A stretch of DNA of 64,000 bases from JAYZQT01 sp036136335 (GTDB lineage Bacteria > Pseudomonadota > Alphaproteobacteria > MPNO01 > UBA830): contig JAYZQT010000018.1 of the NCBI GenBank assembly GCA_036136335.1, forward strand, positions 1-64,000, given 5' to 3'. The translations under genes were made by a program, and so were the position numbers. This document shows positions 17,828 to 26,895 of this stretch, one piece after another (position 1 is the stretch's first letter; each line of letters opens with the position of its first letter). Under the pieces are notes generated by a model. That model worked only from the letters and a program-made list of their open reading frames with translations. It did no database searches and was not told where the DNA came from.

Positions 17828-20245
17828 ATGAAAATTGAGATCATCGGTGGCGGTCCTGCCGGGCTTTATTTCGCGTTGTTGATGAAAAAGGCGGATCCAT
17901 CCCACGAGATCAAAATCTATGAACAGAACCAGGCTAATGACACATTTGGTTTTGGGGTTGTGTTCTCCGCAGAAACGCTCGCCCACTTCCGTGACTACGA
18001 TGCGGTTTCTTATGACCGTATCCGTGAAACTTTCACCTATTGGGACGACATCGTTACCTATTTCAAGGGTTCTACAGTGGTGTCGCGTGGACATGGGTTT
18101 TGCGGTATGTCGCGGAAGGACCTGCTTCTCATATTACAGAAATGCTGCGCGGAAGCCGGCGTTGAGATGGAATTTCAACGTGAAATCAGGTCCCTTGATG
18201 ACGTAGATGGAGACGCCGATTTGATAATTGGAGCTAATGGCATCAATTCTTGGATCCGCGATGATTTTGCCGCCCACTTCAAACCACATTTTGACTGGCG
18301 CCCAAACAAATTCGTTTGGCTTGGGTCCACCCGTCCGCTGGACGCCTTTACATTTGATTTTCGAGAAAACGACGCAGGAATCTGGAACCTTCATGCGTAT
18401 CAGTACAATCGCGAGATGAGCACGTGGATTGTAGAAACCACGGAAAAAACCTGGCGTGCGGCCGGGATGGAGAATGCGACCGAAGATGATACCGTTGAAT
18501 ACGTAGGAGAACTATACCGTGACCTGCTTGGTGGGCATCCGGTAATCACTAACAGGTCGCTTTGGCGCAACTTCCCCATGGTTCGTTGCGAGACATGGGT
18601 AAAAGACAATTTGGTGATTTTGGGGGACTGTGCACACACCGCACATTTTTCTATCGGCTCGGGGACAAAGCTCGCGATGGAAGATGCGATTGCCCTATAT
18701 GAATGCTGTCAGGCGAAAGATGATCCGCGGTCTGCTCTTGCGCTTTATGACGGCAATCGTCGTGATGAAGTCGAACGTCTTCAGCACGCGGCGGATGTAT
18801 CACTCGACTGGTTTGAACACGTAGAGCGTTACTGGAGCATGGATCCGATACAGTTCACTTTCAGCCTGATGTCGCGGTCTAAAGCCATAACATATGATAA
18901 CCTCCGGCTTCGCGACCAGTCGTTTGTTGCAGAAGTTGATCGTTCATTTTCCACTGCAGTTGCAGACCGCTACCAGATACCGGATTTGAAGACAAAACCA
19001 GTGCCGCCGATGTTCGCGCCAATAGAACTGCGCGGTACCCGCCTTTCCAACCGCGTTGTTGTTTCGCCAATGTGTCAATATTGTGCTGTCGACGGTGACC
19101 TCGATGATTGGCATTTCACGCATTACACCAGCCGCGCGATGGGCGGTGCTGGCTTGGTTTATACGGAAATGGCGTGTATCTCTCCGGAGGCGCGGATCAC
19201 GCCAGGTTGTGCGGGAATTTGGAACGACGGTCAGGCAAACCAATGGAAGCGCATCGTTGATTTCGTGCGAGAGCGTACCAGTTCGAAGATGGCCATCCAG
19301 ATAGGGCATGCCGGGAGAAAAGGAGCCACCAAGCTGGCGTGGGAGGGAATAGACCAGCCCCTTGAGAAGGGAGCATGGGACCTGCTCGCCGCGTCACCCT
19401 TGCCCTACTTTCCCAATTCACAGGTGCCTCGTGAGATGACGCGCGGCGACATGGACATAATGAAAGACAGCTTCGTCGCCGCATTTCAACGGGGCGCGCG
19501 TGCGGGGTTTGATATGGCCGAACTGCACTGCGCTCACGGCTATGTTTTGGCGACCTATCTGTCTCCATTCACAAACCAGAGAACCGATGTATACGGTGGG
19601 ACGCTGGAAAACCGGCTTCGCTATCCGCTGGAAGTATTTGATGCTTGCCGCGCGGCGTGGCCCGAAGACCGGCCCATGTCTGTTCGAATTTCGGCCACTG
19701 ACTGGATCGACGGAGGAACCACTAGCGCCGAAGCCGTTGAAATTTCGAGGGCATTCAAGGCCCATGGCTGCGATCTGATTAATGTTTCAACGGGCCAGAC
19801 GGATCCTTCTGAGCGTCCGGTTTACGGTAGAATGTTTCAGGCACCTTTTTCCGAGAAAATCCGGATAGAGGCAGATATTCCAACGATTGTGGCGGGTAAC
19901 ATTTTTGACTGGGATCAGGTCAATACCGTAATTGGGGCCGGTCGCGCTGACATGGTCGCGCTGGCAAGAACGCATCTCTACAATCCATATTTTACCCAGC
20001 AGGCGGCAGCATATTATGGAGTTGAAGAAGCCGCCTGGCCGGATCAGTACATGTCGGCAAAGTTTGCCGCCTTTCGTCAGTACGAGCGCGAACGATCTCA
20101 GATTGAAGAATTGCGGGAACAGGCCAAGCCAACCTCTGCTGATCGCCGGACCACAGCATTTTCGTCTAACAGGGGTACTGAATGGGAGATGAAAGGCGCT
20201 GCCGTTGGTGCAGCAGCAGGATGGAACCACGAAGCAATGGATTAA
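17828..20245 (+). CDS. Aryl-CoA monooxygenase / old-yellow-enzyme fusion (2-aminobenzoyl-CoA monooxygenase/reductase or salicylyl-CoA 5-hydroxylase type)
   Basis: 805 residues in two domains. Residues 1-380 are a class A flavin monooxygenase: dinucleotide motif IGGGPAGLYFA (6-16) and FAD motif GDCAHTAHFSIGSG (from about 266). Residues about 397-780 are an NADH:flavin oxidoreductase of the old yellow enzyme family: MFAPIELRGTRLSNRVVVSP, QIGHAGRKG (His494) and ELHCAHGYVLATYLSP (His567 region). This architecture is that of Azoarcus 2-aminobenzoyl-CoA monooxygenase/reductase, which hydroxylates and then reduces the ring, and of proteins named bifunctional salicylyl-CoA 5-hydroxylase. The linked ligase, beta-oxidation and RidA genes favour a dearomatising aryl-CoA pathway. 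Which substrate is used cannot be read from sequence. Confidence 0.88.
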   Translation: MKIEIIGGGPAGLYFALLMKKADPSHEIKIYEQNQANDTFGFGVVFSAETLAHFRDYDAVSYDRIRETFTYWDDIVTYFKGSTVVSRGHGFCGMSRKDLLLILQKCCAEAGVEMEFQREIRSLDDVDGDADLIIGANGINSWIRDDFAAHFKPHFDWRPNKFVWLGSTRPLDAFTFDFRENDAGIWNLHAYQYNREMSTWIVETTEKTWRAAGMENATEDDTVEYVGELYRDLLGGHPVITNRSLWRNFPMVRCETWVKDNLVILGDCAHTAHFSIGSGTKLAMEDAIALYECCQAKDDPRSALALYDGNRRDEVERLQHAADVSLDWFEHVERYWSMDPIQFTFSLMSRSKAITYDNLRLRDQSFVAEVDRSFSTAVADRYQIPDLKTKPVPPMFAPIELRGTRLSNRVVVSPMCQYCAVDGDLDDWHFTHYTSRAMGGAGLVYTEMACISPEARITPGCAGIWNDGQANQWKRIVDFVRERTSSKMAIQIGHAGRKGATKLAWEGIDQPLEKGAWDLLAASPLPYFPNSQVPREMTRGDMDIMKDSFVAAFQRGARAGFDMAELHCAHGYVLATYLSPFTNQRTDVYGGTLENRLRYPLEVFDACRAAWPEDRPMSVRISATDWIDGGTTSAEAVEISRAFKAHGCDLINVSTGQTDPSERPVYGRMFQAPFSEKIRIEADIPTIVAGNIFDWDQVNTVIGAGRADMVALARTHLYNPYFTQQAAAYYGVEEAAWPDQYMSAKFAAFRQYERERSQIEELREQAKPTSADRRTTAFSSNRGTEWEMKGAAVGAAAGWNHEAMD

Positions 20246-20453
20246 GAAGACGCGCACGCAAATTTGTTAAATCCGCCTCTTATTTATGAAATTAATTGTC
20301 TCGTCGACGATTTTGATGTGTGGCTTCGCCCTACCGAAATGGGACGAGTTGATGGATACTAAAGGGGATTTGACCGATTGAATGTGTCCATCCGCCTGCT
20401 CAAAGCGCCGCGTGTGTACAGATACGGGCAACTGGTTTACCAAGGACGTCGAC

Positions 20454-21593
20454 ATGCAGCCCTACCAAAAACGTAACAGGCATTTTGAGTCCCTGGTCAG
20501 CAACCCGGATCTTATCTGGATGGGTCAAAACACCAACCACTTGCCGAGCCATCCCGCGGTCAAGCTCGCGATGACGGATGCCATAGCGGCTGAAGACTAC
20601 CACGCATATGCACCACCCACCGGACTGGAAGAGCTGCGCCACCTTATGTTGGCAGATTTTGGTGTAGAGGATGCCGACATCCTGATTACCGACGGCGCGA
20701 TAGAAGGCCTCTATCACGCCTGCCACCATCTATTGTCAGCAGGCGAGCGAATGATTACCACAGATCCCGGCTGGCCATGGCCAGAAGCTTTTTCAAGGTT
20801 GTCCGGCGCCGACGTGGTTGCACTTCCGATTTACGAGGCCAAGAGTGACTATAGGCTCGGAATCACCCAGCTTGAGGATGCCGTGTCCGAACAAGGTGCC
20901 AAAATGATCTATTTGATAGATCCGCTCAACCCGCTTGGAATCAGTTATACGGAAGCAGAAATTGAAGCGTTCTCTGGTATCGCCCGGCAGGCCGGCGCCT
21001 GGTTGATACATGATTGTACTTACCGCCACTTCGCCCATCATCACACGCTGGCTTATCATCATTATCCGGAACGGACCATCACCACCTACAGTTTCTCGAA
21101 ATGGCTTGGCCTTGCTGGTATGCGGCTTGGTGGGCTCATGGCGCGGCCGGATTTGATAGAAATACTGTCGACAGCGCAGCCCAACGCGCTTGGCTCAAAT
21201 CTGGTCACGCAGCGTGGAGCAATCGCCGGGCTCAAGACCAAAGAGGAATGGTTTCCGGAGGTGAACCAGATCCAGCGTACAAACCAGGGTGCTATCCAAC
21301 GGGCGGTCGATCCGATAAATGGGCTGGACCTGCCGGTCTATCCGTCCAATGGAAATTTTGTCGTGATTGACAGCAGCGTTGCCGGCATCCCACCGGAAAC
21401 ACTGGTATCACTTTACCTCGAGGAGGGCATAATGATTCGTCAGGCTGCTTATCAGTCAAAACTTTATGCCGACAGGTTTGTAAAGGTTTCGACAACCGTC
21501 CCGAGTTGGCAGGTGGACCGGTTCTGTGAACTGCTGCCGCAAGTGACCGGCATAGCGTTAGAAAATACCAACGCAGAACGCACGTTCTACTGA
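20454..21593 (+). CDS. PLP-dependent class I/II aminotransferase
   Basis: 379 residues from ATG 20454 (the frame is open back to 20382 but that part is not family-like). The fold-type I order is clear: an N-terminal NTNHLPSHPAV, YAPPTGLEELRHLM (substrate/cofactor loop), IDPLNPLG in place of the usual NP(N/H)NPTG, IHDCTYRHFA (Asp/Tyr contacting PLP) and SFSKWLGLAGMRLGG with the Schiff-base Lys (about residue 222). The partner amino donor is unknown. It follows the monooxygenase fusion by 208 bp on the same strand, so a role in handling an amino group of that pathway is possible but unproven. Confidence 0.83.
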   Translation: MQPYQKRNRHFESLVSNPDLIWMGQNTNHLPSHPAVKLAMTDAIAAEDYHAYAPPTGLEELRHLMLADFGVEDADILITDGAIEGLYHACHHLLSAGERMITTDPGWPWPEAFSRLSGADVVALPIYEAKSDYRLGITQLEDAVSEQGAKMIYLIDPLNPLGISYTEAEIEAFSGIARQAGAWLIHDCTYRHFAHHHTLAYHHYPERTITTYSFSKWLGLAGMRLGGLMARPDLIEILSTAQPNALGSNLVTQRGAIAGLKTKEEWFPEVNQIQRTNQGAIQRAVDPINGLDLPVYPSNGNFVVIDSSVAGIPPETLVSLYLEEGIMIRQAAYQSKLYADRFVKVSTTVPSWQVDRFCELLPQVTGIALENTNAERTFY

Positions 21594-21895
21594 TTACAGG
21601 AATTTCTATCTTGTTGGCTACGAAACAAGACCTAGGCGGCGACTGCAGGAGTGGCCTATTCGGGGTTTAGATTGTTCCAATGGAAGCGCAATGCCTGCAT
21701 TGCGTTCTGGTCGCCCATTTTGGCTGTTTTCGATGGCCGACAGGATTGACCGCTTTGGGTGCAACCGCCGGCGTTCCAGAATGGTATTACTGGGTCTTGT
21801 CTGGGCTTTATAGATGGCCCTAGGCTTATATCCTGTTTCTTTGCATTACAGACTGGACCCTAGATATTGTCAGCTAACTATTCAGGGGAAACAAC
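21594..21895. other. Intergenic region, 302 bp
   Basis: No gene is supported here. The one structured element is the inverted repeat at 21687-21704. The final 15 bp carry a GGGGAAAC sequence serving as ribosome binding site for the GST gene. Confidence 0.5.
21687..21704. repeat. Perfect 8-bp inverted repeat (hairpin)
   Basis: CGCAATGC and GCATTGCG are separated by CT, and flanking AAG/TTC bases could extend pairing. It lies about 95 bp after the aminotransferase stop. There is no T-tract, so it is not a convincing intrinsic terminator; it could be a 3'-end stabiliser or a protein-binding site. Confidence 0.35.
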
Positions 21896-22597
21896 ATGAC
21901 CATAACGTTATTTGACCTGCTTGGTGATCAGGACCGGCGTTATAGCCAATACTGTTGGCGAGCGAAACTTGCCCTGAAACACAAGGGTCTTGAATTTGAA
22001 GTGGTTCCACTAACATTGACGGACAAATCCCCCATCAGTTTTTCAGAAGCGACAAGCGTGCCGGTACTAGTCGACAGGGAGGTGGTGAAGACGGACTCCT
22101 GGGAAATCGCAACCTATCTTGACGAGACCTACGGTGGTGCGTCTTCCCTTTTGGGTGGAGAAATAGGGGCTGGCGTGACAAGAATAATTAATTCGTGGGC
22201 CGACAGGACGGTCAATATTGCACTGGGACCTCTGATTGCCCGGGATATTATCGACGCCACCCATATGGACGATCGTGCGTACCTGCGCGCAACTCTGGAG
22301 GATTTGTATAAAAAAACCCTCGAAGAGGTACAGGAGGGACGTGAAGGGCGCGTAAAGGCTTTCTACCGTATTCTTGATCCAATTCGGACAACGTTTCGCA
22401 AGGGACAGAAGTTTATTGGTGGTGAGGGACCGTCTTATGCCGATTATGTGCTTTTTTCGCAGTTCCAGTGGGCAAGGGTTGTTAGTCCATTCAAGCTGCT
22501 GGACGAAAAAGACCCGGTATTTGCCTGGCGAGAGCGGATGCTCGACCTTTATGATGGTTACGCACGCAACATCGTCTGTCATGAAATTGCCCTTTAG
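21896..22597 (+). CDS. Glutathione S-transferase family protein, LigE-like N-terminus
   Basis: 233 residues. The N-terminal thioredoxin-like domain reads TITLFDLLGDQDRRYSQYCWRAK, with YCWRAKLALKHKGLEFEVVP close to the pattern of sphingomonad beta-etherases LigE/LigP, and VPVLVDREVVKTDSWEIATYLD provides the cis-Pro and the Asp/Ser that bind the gamma-glutamyl part of glutathione. The C-terminal half is all-helical. Beta-etherases cleave aryl ethers in lignin dimers using glutathione; many relatives have other roles. A single gene without LigD/LigF/LigG partners nearby argues for caution. It converges on the ligase gene. Confidence 0.78.
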   Translation: MTITLFDLLGDQDRRYSQYCWRAKLALKHKGLEFEVVPLTLTDKSPISFSEATSVPVLVDREVVKTDSWEIATYLDETYGGASSLLGGEIGAGVTRIINSWADRTVNIALGPLIARDIIDATHMDDRAYLRATLEDLYKKTLEEVQEGREGRVKAFYRILDPIRTTFRKGQKFIGGEGPSYADYVLFSQFQWARVVSPFKLLDEKDPVFAWRERMLDLYDGYARNIVCHEIAL

Positions 22598-22669
22598 GAA
22601 TTTCACAAACAGCTGAATCTTCCCTAGTACTCACTGAAAAACAGGCCGGCGTAAGGGTCTTATCGCCAC

Positions 22670-24343
22670 TCATTGTTTTGTGGATACAAGAGCTTCCTTT
22701 TCGCGGTCACGTAAACGGAAACGCTGCAGCTTGCCGGTTTCCGTTTTGGGAAGTTTATCAACGAATTCAATCTCTCTCGGGTATTTGTATGGTGCAATTT
22801 CTTTTTTTACAAAGTGCTGAAGTTTTTTGGCTGTATCGGGTGTTTGATTGTAAGCGGGCCTGAGTAACACAAAAGCTTTGACGATATTGGTTCGTTTTAG
22901 ATCGGGTTTGCCGACCACCGCACACTCAGCAACCGCCTCATGTTCAAGAAGAACAGCCTCTACCTCCGGTCCCGAAATATTGTAGCCAGCGGATATAATC
23001 ATGTCGTCAGCCCGGGCGACATATCGGAAGTAACCGTCTTCGTTCATTTCGTATACATCACCGGGATAGTTCCACCCATCTTTAACGTAAAGTTCCTGTC
23101 GGGTGTCCGCGAGGTAGCGACATCCGGTAGGCCCTTTTACTGCGAGGAGGCCGGGTTGATTGGGTCCGGTTTCCTTTCCATCTTCGTCTACAATTTTAGC
23201 GCGGTAGCCGGGTATCGCCTTGCCTGTGAAGCCCGGTCGCATTTCTTTCGGACTTGAGCTAATAAAAATGTGGATCATTTCGGTGGACCCGAGGCCATCC
23301 ACGATACGAATTCCGGTCGCTTTGTAAAACGCTTCCCAGGTCGCCTTGGACAAAGTCTCGCCGGCGGAAACGCACCTTTCAAGGCACGAGATATCGTATC
23401 TGTCAGCGAGATCCGCGAGCTGTCGGTACATCGTTGGCGCTGTGTAAAGGCCGGTAATTCGATGTTTTTGTATCGCCGTCATCATCGTTTCCGCATCCAG
23501 TGGGCAGGGAAAAAACCTGGTTGACGCACCGAAACGCATGGGAAAACACGTCAGCCCGCCCAGACCGAAAGTGAACGCCAGTGGCGGAGTGCCGGCAAAG
23601 ATATCGTGGGGCTTCACCATATTAAATGATCGCGGAAAACAGTCAGTCATCGCGAGCACGTCGCGGTGAAAATGCATTGTGGCTTTGGGTGATCCGGTAG
23701 TACCGGAAGTAAAAGCGATCAGTGCCGTGTCATCCGCGGATGTATCACAGTTAGCAAAACCGGCAGACTTTCGTGCGATGGCCGTGTCTAGCGATGCTTG
23801 CCCATTACCGGTCGGTGTAAAGTAAAGTGTACCAATGGCCTCTGGTATTTGTTTGGCTGATTCCTCCATTTCTTCCGCCAGGGCAATATCGCAAATTGCG
23901 TGTCGGATCTTTGCCTTGTTCACGATATAGGTAAGTTCGCGGGCCCGAAGCAACTGCATGGTGGTGACGCAGATGCCGCCCGCCTTGAGCACTGCATACC
24001 AGCTGGCGACCAGCATGGGGTTGTTTGCTGAGCGCAACAAAACCCGATTCCCCGGGACAAGTCCCAAGTCTTCAACCAGAACTTTCGCTATGCGATCGGC
24101 GATCATGCGCAGGTCGGCGTAAGTCCACGTTGTGGTTTCGTAATGAAGGACCGGGCTGTCAGCGTGGCCAGTTTCACACATTCTGTCTAACAGCTCGACA
24201 CCAGCATTTATTCGGTCACGATAACCTCGTAACACGGCGAGTGAATCAAAATCGAATTCGGGCCAGTATTTCTTTGGCGGAAGGTTTTCAGCCGCAAAGG
24301 TATCTATGTGGGCTGTATCACCGCCGGGTAGGTGTTTGCCCAT
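22670..24343 (-). CDS. Aryl-CoA ligase (benzoate/2-aminobenzoate-CoA ligase type, AMP-forming)
   Basis: 557 residues from ATG 24343. ANL-superfamily motifs: the P-loop FTSGTTGSPK (211-220), GLGSTEMIHIF (about 345), the hinge and A8 region YVARADDMIISAGYNISGPEVE, and the adenylation Lys in KTETGKLQRFRLR near the C-terminus. The N-terminal LPPKKYWPEF is typical of benzoate-CoA ligase-like enzymes. It would activate an aromatic acid with ATP and CoA. Last gene of a leftward operon; only 4 bp separate it from the acyl-CoA dehydrogenase stop. Together with the fusion protein at 17828 it probably begins the aryl-CoA pathway. Confidence 0.88.
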   Translation of the reverse strand: MGKHLPGGDTAHIDTFAAENLPPKKYWPEFDFDSLAVLRGYRDRINAGVELLDRMCETGHADSPVLHYETTTWTYADLRMIADRIAKVLVEDLGLVPGNRVLLRSANNPMLVASWYAVLKAGGICVTTMQLLRARELTYIVNKAKIRHAICDIALAEEMEESAKQIPEAIGTLYFTPTGNGQASLDTAIARKSAGFANCDTSADDTALIAFTSGTTGSPKATMHFHRDVLAMTDCFPRSFNMVKPHDIFAGTPPLAFTFGLGGLTCFPMRFGASTRFFPCPLDAETMMTAIQKHRITGLYTAPTMYRQLADLADRYDISCLERCVSAGETLSKATWEAFYKATGIRIVDGLGSTEMIHIFISSSPKEMRPGFTGKAIPGYRAKIVDEDGKETGPNQPGLLAVKGPTGCRYLADTRQELYVKDGWNYPGDVYEMNEDGYFRYVARADDMIISAGYNISGPEVEAVLLEHEAVAECAVVGKPDLKRTNIVKAFVLLRPAYNQTPDTAKKLQHFVKKEIAPYKYPREIEFVDKLPKTETGKLQRFRLRDREKEALVSTKQ

Positions 24344-24347
24344 CTGT

Positions 24348-25556
24348 TTACTCGGCAACTTTCGTGGACTGTTCCGCCTGTGCCGTTGCAAGAGCCTGAC
24401 CGGCGATGATTAGTTTTTGAATTTCGCTGGTACCTTCGTATATGCGAAGCCCTCGAACCTCGCGATACAGCCGTTCCACCGTTGTACCAACAACGACCCC
24501 CATGCCGCCCCAAATCTGGACCGCCTGGTCGACAATGTCCTGCGCACTTTCCGTTGCGTAAAGCTTGGCCATGGCAGCCTCGCGAGTAACGCGACCATGC
24601 TGGGTGTCCTTGGTCCACGCGGAGCGGTATACCAGCAGCGCTGCGGCATCAATCTTGAGTGCCATATCGGCAAGCTTTTCCTGGATGAGCTGATAGTTGG
24701 AAAGAGGTTTGCCAAAAGAGACGCGGCTCTGCGCGTGGGAGAGTGCCTCGTCATGTGCCCGGCGGGCGAAACCAAGCGCGGCGGCACCTACGGTTGAGCG
24801 GAAAACGTCGAGAGATGACATGGCGATCTTGAATCCATCACCGGAGTTACCCAACAGATTAGCATTTGAAACCCGGCAATTTTCAAATTTCAGGCGACCG
24901 AGCGGATGAGGGGCAATTACGTTGAAGCGTTCGGCCACCGAAAACCCGGGGATGTCGGCATCCACCACCATTGCGGATAATCCCTTTGCACCGGGCGTTT
25001 CTTCCGTGCGGGCGAAGACGACATATTGATGCGCCAGCCCACCGTTGGAGATCAATGTTTTTTCGCCGTTCAGGATGTAATGATCACCGTCAAGTCTGGC
25101 GGTTGTTGTCATGGCGGCAACATCTGAGCCTGATTCAGGTTCAGACAATGCAAAGGCTGCGATGCGCTTTCCACTCGCGACTTCCGGCAAATATTTTGAA
25201 CGTAATTCATCTGATCCGAATAGAGATATTGGTCCGGCGCCGAGGCCCTGCATTACAAAGGAAAAATCAGCCATTCCGGAATATTGCGCCAGCGTTTCCC
25301 TCATTAAACAAAGTGCACGTACATCTAGTGTATTGAATTTTCCGCCCCATGGTGCCGGTACCGAGTATTTTAGCCATCCACCTTCTGCCAAACGCCTGAC
25401 AAGCTCTCGTGCCAGTTCGTCAAGCCCAGTCTCGTCGCTAGGTTCTTCTTCCGCGAGTGGCGCAATTTCCTGGTCCACCCATAAACGAAATTCGGTTGCG
25501 AGAATACGGTGTGAGTCATCCAGAAAAGGCCAGTTGAGGTAAGTGTGTTCGGGCAC
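24348..25556 (-). CDS. Acyl-CoA dehydrogenase
   Basis: 402 residues, starting with GTG at 25556. Typical features are FALSEPESGSDVAAMTT (FAD-binding middle domain, about residues 134-150), NGEKTLISNG, RVSFGKPLSNYQLIQEKLADM (about 270-290) and the C-terminal VERLYREVRGLRIYEGTSEIQKLIIA, in which Glu of YEGTSE is the position of the catalytic base in many members. It desaturates an acyl-CoA, passing electrons to ETF. It lies 3 bp after the enoyl-CoA hydratase and 4 bp before the ligase in one operon, pointing to oxidation of the dearomatised ring product. Confidence 0.9.
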   Translation of the reverse strand: MPEHTYLNWPFLDDSHRILATEFRLWVDQEIAPLAEEEPSDETGLDELARELVRRLAEGGWLKYSVPAPWGGKFNTLDVRALCLMRETLAQYSGMADFSFVMQGLGAGPISLFGSDELRSKYLPEVASGKRIAAFALSEPESGSDVAAMTTTARLDGDHYILNGEKTLISNGGLAHQYVVFARTEETPGAKGLSAMVVDADIPGFSVAERFNVIAPHPLGRLKFENCRVSNANLLGNSGDGFKIAMSSLDVFRSTVGAAALGFARRAHDEALSHAQSRVSFGKPLSNYQLIQEKLADMALKIDAAALLVYRSAWTKDTQHGRVTREAAMAKLYATESAQDIVDQAVQIWGGMGVVVGTTVERLYREVRGLRIYEGTSEIQKLIIAGQALATAQAEQSTKVAE

Positions 25557-25559
25557 CGT

Positions 25560-26378
25560 TCAGTTTCCTTCAAAAACTGGTTTTTCTTTTGACATGAACG
25601 CTTTGTAAGCACGCTGGAAGTCTTGGGTCTGCATGCAAATCGCCTGAGCCTCAGCCTCCGCCGAAATTGCGTCATCGACGCTCATGTTCCATTCCATGTG
25701 AAGTTGACGCTTGGTAATACCATGGGCAAACGTTGGACCGTCCGCAAGTCGTGCCGCCTGGGTCTGAGCATCAGTCAGGGTTTTGCCGGGTTCGGTGATC
25801 TTGTTGTAAAAGCCCCAGCTGAAGGCCTCTTTCCCTGACATGGAGCGGCCTGTATACAACAGTTCTGATGCTCGTCCCTGGCCAATGATCCGTGGCAGAA
25901 TGGAGCAGGCCCCCATATCGCAGCCGGCCAGTCCGACCCGCGTAAAGAGGAAAGCAATTTTAGAATCCACTGTTCCATAACGTAAATCGGATCCCATTGC
26001 GAGAATAGCGCCCGCTCCGGCGCATACGCCCTCCACTGCAGCGATAACCGGCTGCGGGCAGGCACGCATGGCCTTTACCACATCTCCCGTCATTTCAGTG
26101 AACTGCGCGAGTTCCTTCATATCCATTTTAAGGAGTGGGCCGATGATATCGTTGACATCTCCGCCAGAACAAAAATTACCGCCTGCACCGGTAATGACGA
26201 CGGCCTTAACATCTTCAACCTGCCGTAACGCACGAAACGTATCACGTAAAGCAGCATAAGAACCAAAGGTCAGCGGATTTTTTCTGGCAGGCCTGTTTAT
26301 TGTGACAGTCCCCACTTTTCCCTCGACTTGCCAGTCAAAATGGTCGTTTGCCAGAGCGGTGCCTTTGATGGTTTTCAT
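25560..26378 (-). CDS. Enoyl-CoA hydratase/isomerase family protein
   Basis: 272 residues from ATG 26378 (13 bp after the MarR stop). Crotonase-fold elements: VITGAGGNFCSGGDVNDI (oxyanion hole and CoA pocket, about residues 62-79), PVIAAVEGVCAGAGAILAMGSDLRYG (second oxyanion element) and a region where Glu/Asp catalytic residues vary between subfamilies (LAGCDMGACSILPRIIGQGRASELL). The subfamily resembles enzymes of aromatic-CoA beta-oxidation clusters. It probably hydrates the unsaturated CoA ester made by the neighbouring acyl-CoA dehydrogenase. Confidence 0.9.
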   Translation of the reverse strand: MKTIKGTALANDHFDWQVEGKVGTVTINRPARKNPLTFGSYAALRDTFRALRQVEDVKAVVITGAGGNFCSGGDVNDIIGPLLKMDMKELAQFTEMTGDVVKAMRACPQPVIAAVEGVCAGAGAILAMGSDLRYGTVDSKIAFLFTRVGLAGCDMGACSILPRIIGQGRASELLYTGRSMSGKEAFSWGFYNKITEPGKTLTDAQTQAARLADGPTFAHGITKRQLHMEWNMSVDDAISAEAEAQAICMQTQDFQRAYKAFMSKEKPVFEGN

Positions 26379-26391
26379 TTTCTGATTTTCC

Positions 26392-26895
26392 CTAGTCTCT
26401 GTGTTCAGCGGCAAGAATCGAAAGTTTTAGCTTCGCCAGGAGCTCGTACAAAGATTTCATTTCTGCAGGCGACAGTCCCGCCATCATGCTTTTCACCCAT
26501 ACTCTATGTTCCCCGGCCAGTCGTGCGAAAAACCTGGAGCCGTCGTCGGTCAGGCTTACGATTTGGACCCTGCGGTCTTCCGGAGATGGGATACGTTCGA
26601 CATGTCCTTCCTTTTCAAGCCGGTCAACCAGGCCAGTAACGTTGCCGTTTGACACCATCAGTCGTTGGGACAAATCACCCATCGACATGGGGCCCTGTTG
26701 GCGTTCAAGTTGGGCAAGTATGTCAAATCGGGGCAGGGTGGTTTCTGCCATATGTTTGAGGTTCTGACGGACTTCGCTGTCAAGCAGATTGGTGCAGGTT
26801 AACAACCGAAGCCATATCCGAAGTTCCAGGCCGTCCTGCGTCTGAACTCCGGACTCGTAGTCGTGCCGGTCTGGCAGGCTGCCGTCCATAATCAC
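26392..26895 (-). CDS. MarR family regulator of the aryl-CoA operon
   Basis: 167 residues, starting at an ATG that overlaps the SDR stop (ATGA). The winged helix is at about residues 50-125: recognition helix region SMGDLSQRLMVSNGNVTGLVDRL and wing with the DxR motif (RIPSPEDRRVQIVSLTDDG). It is embedded in the operon it probably controls. The palindromes at 27752-27763 and 17777-17790 are its most likely targets, since they front its own operon and the monooxygenase fusion gene. A CoA thioester or aromatic acid is the likely ligand by analogy with BadR/HcaR-like members. Confidence 0.9.
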   Translation of the reverse strand: MIMDGSLPDRHDYESGVQTQDGLELRIWLRLLTCTNLLDSEVRQNLKHMAETTLPRFDILAQLERQQGPMSMGDLSQRLMVSNGNVTGLVDRLEKEGHVERIPSPEDRRVQIVSLTDDGSRFFARLAGEHRVWVKSMMAGLSPAEMKSLYELLAKLKLSILAAEHRD

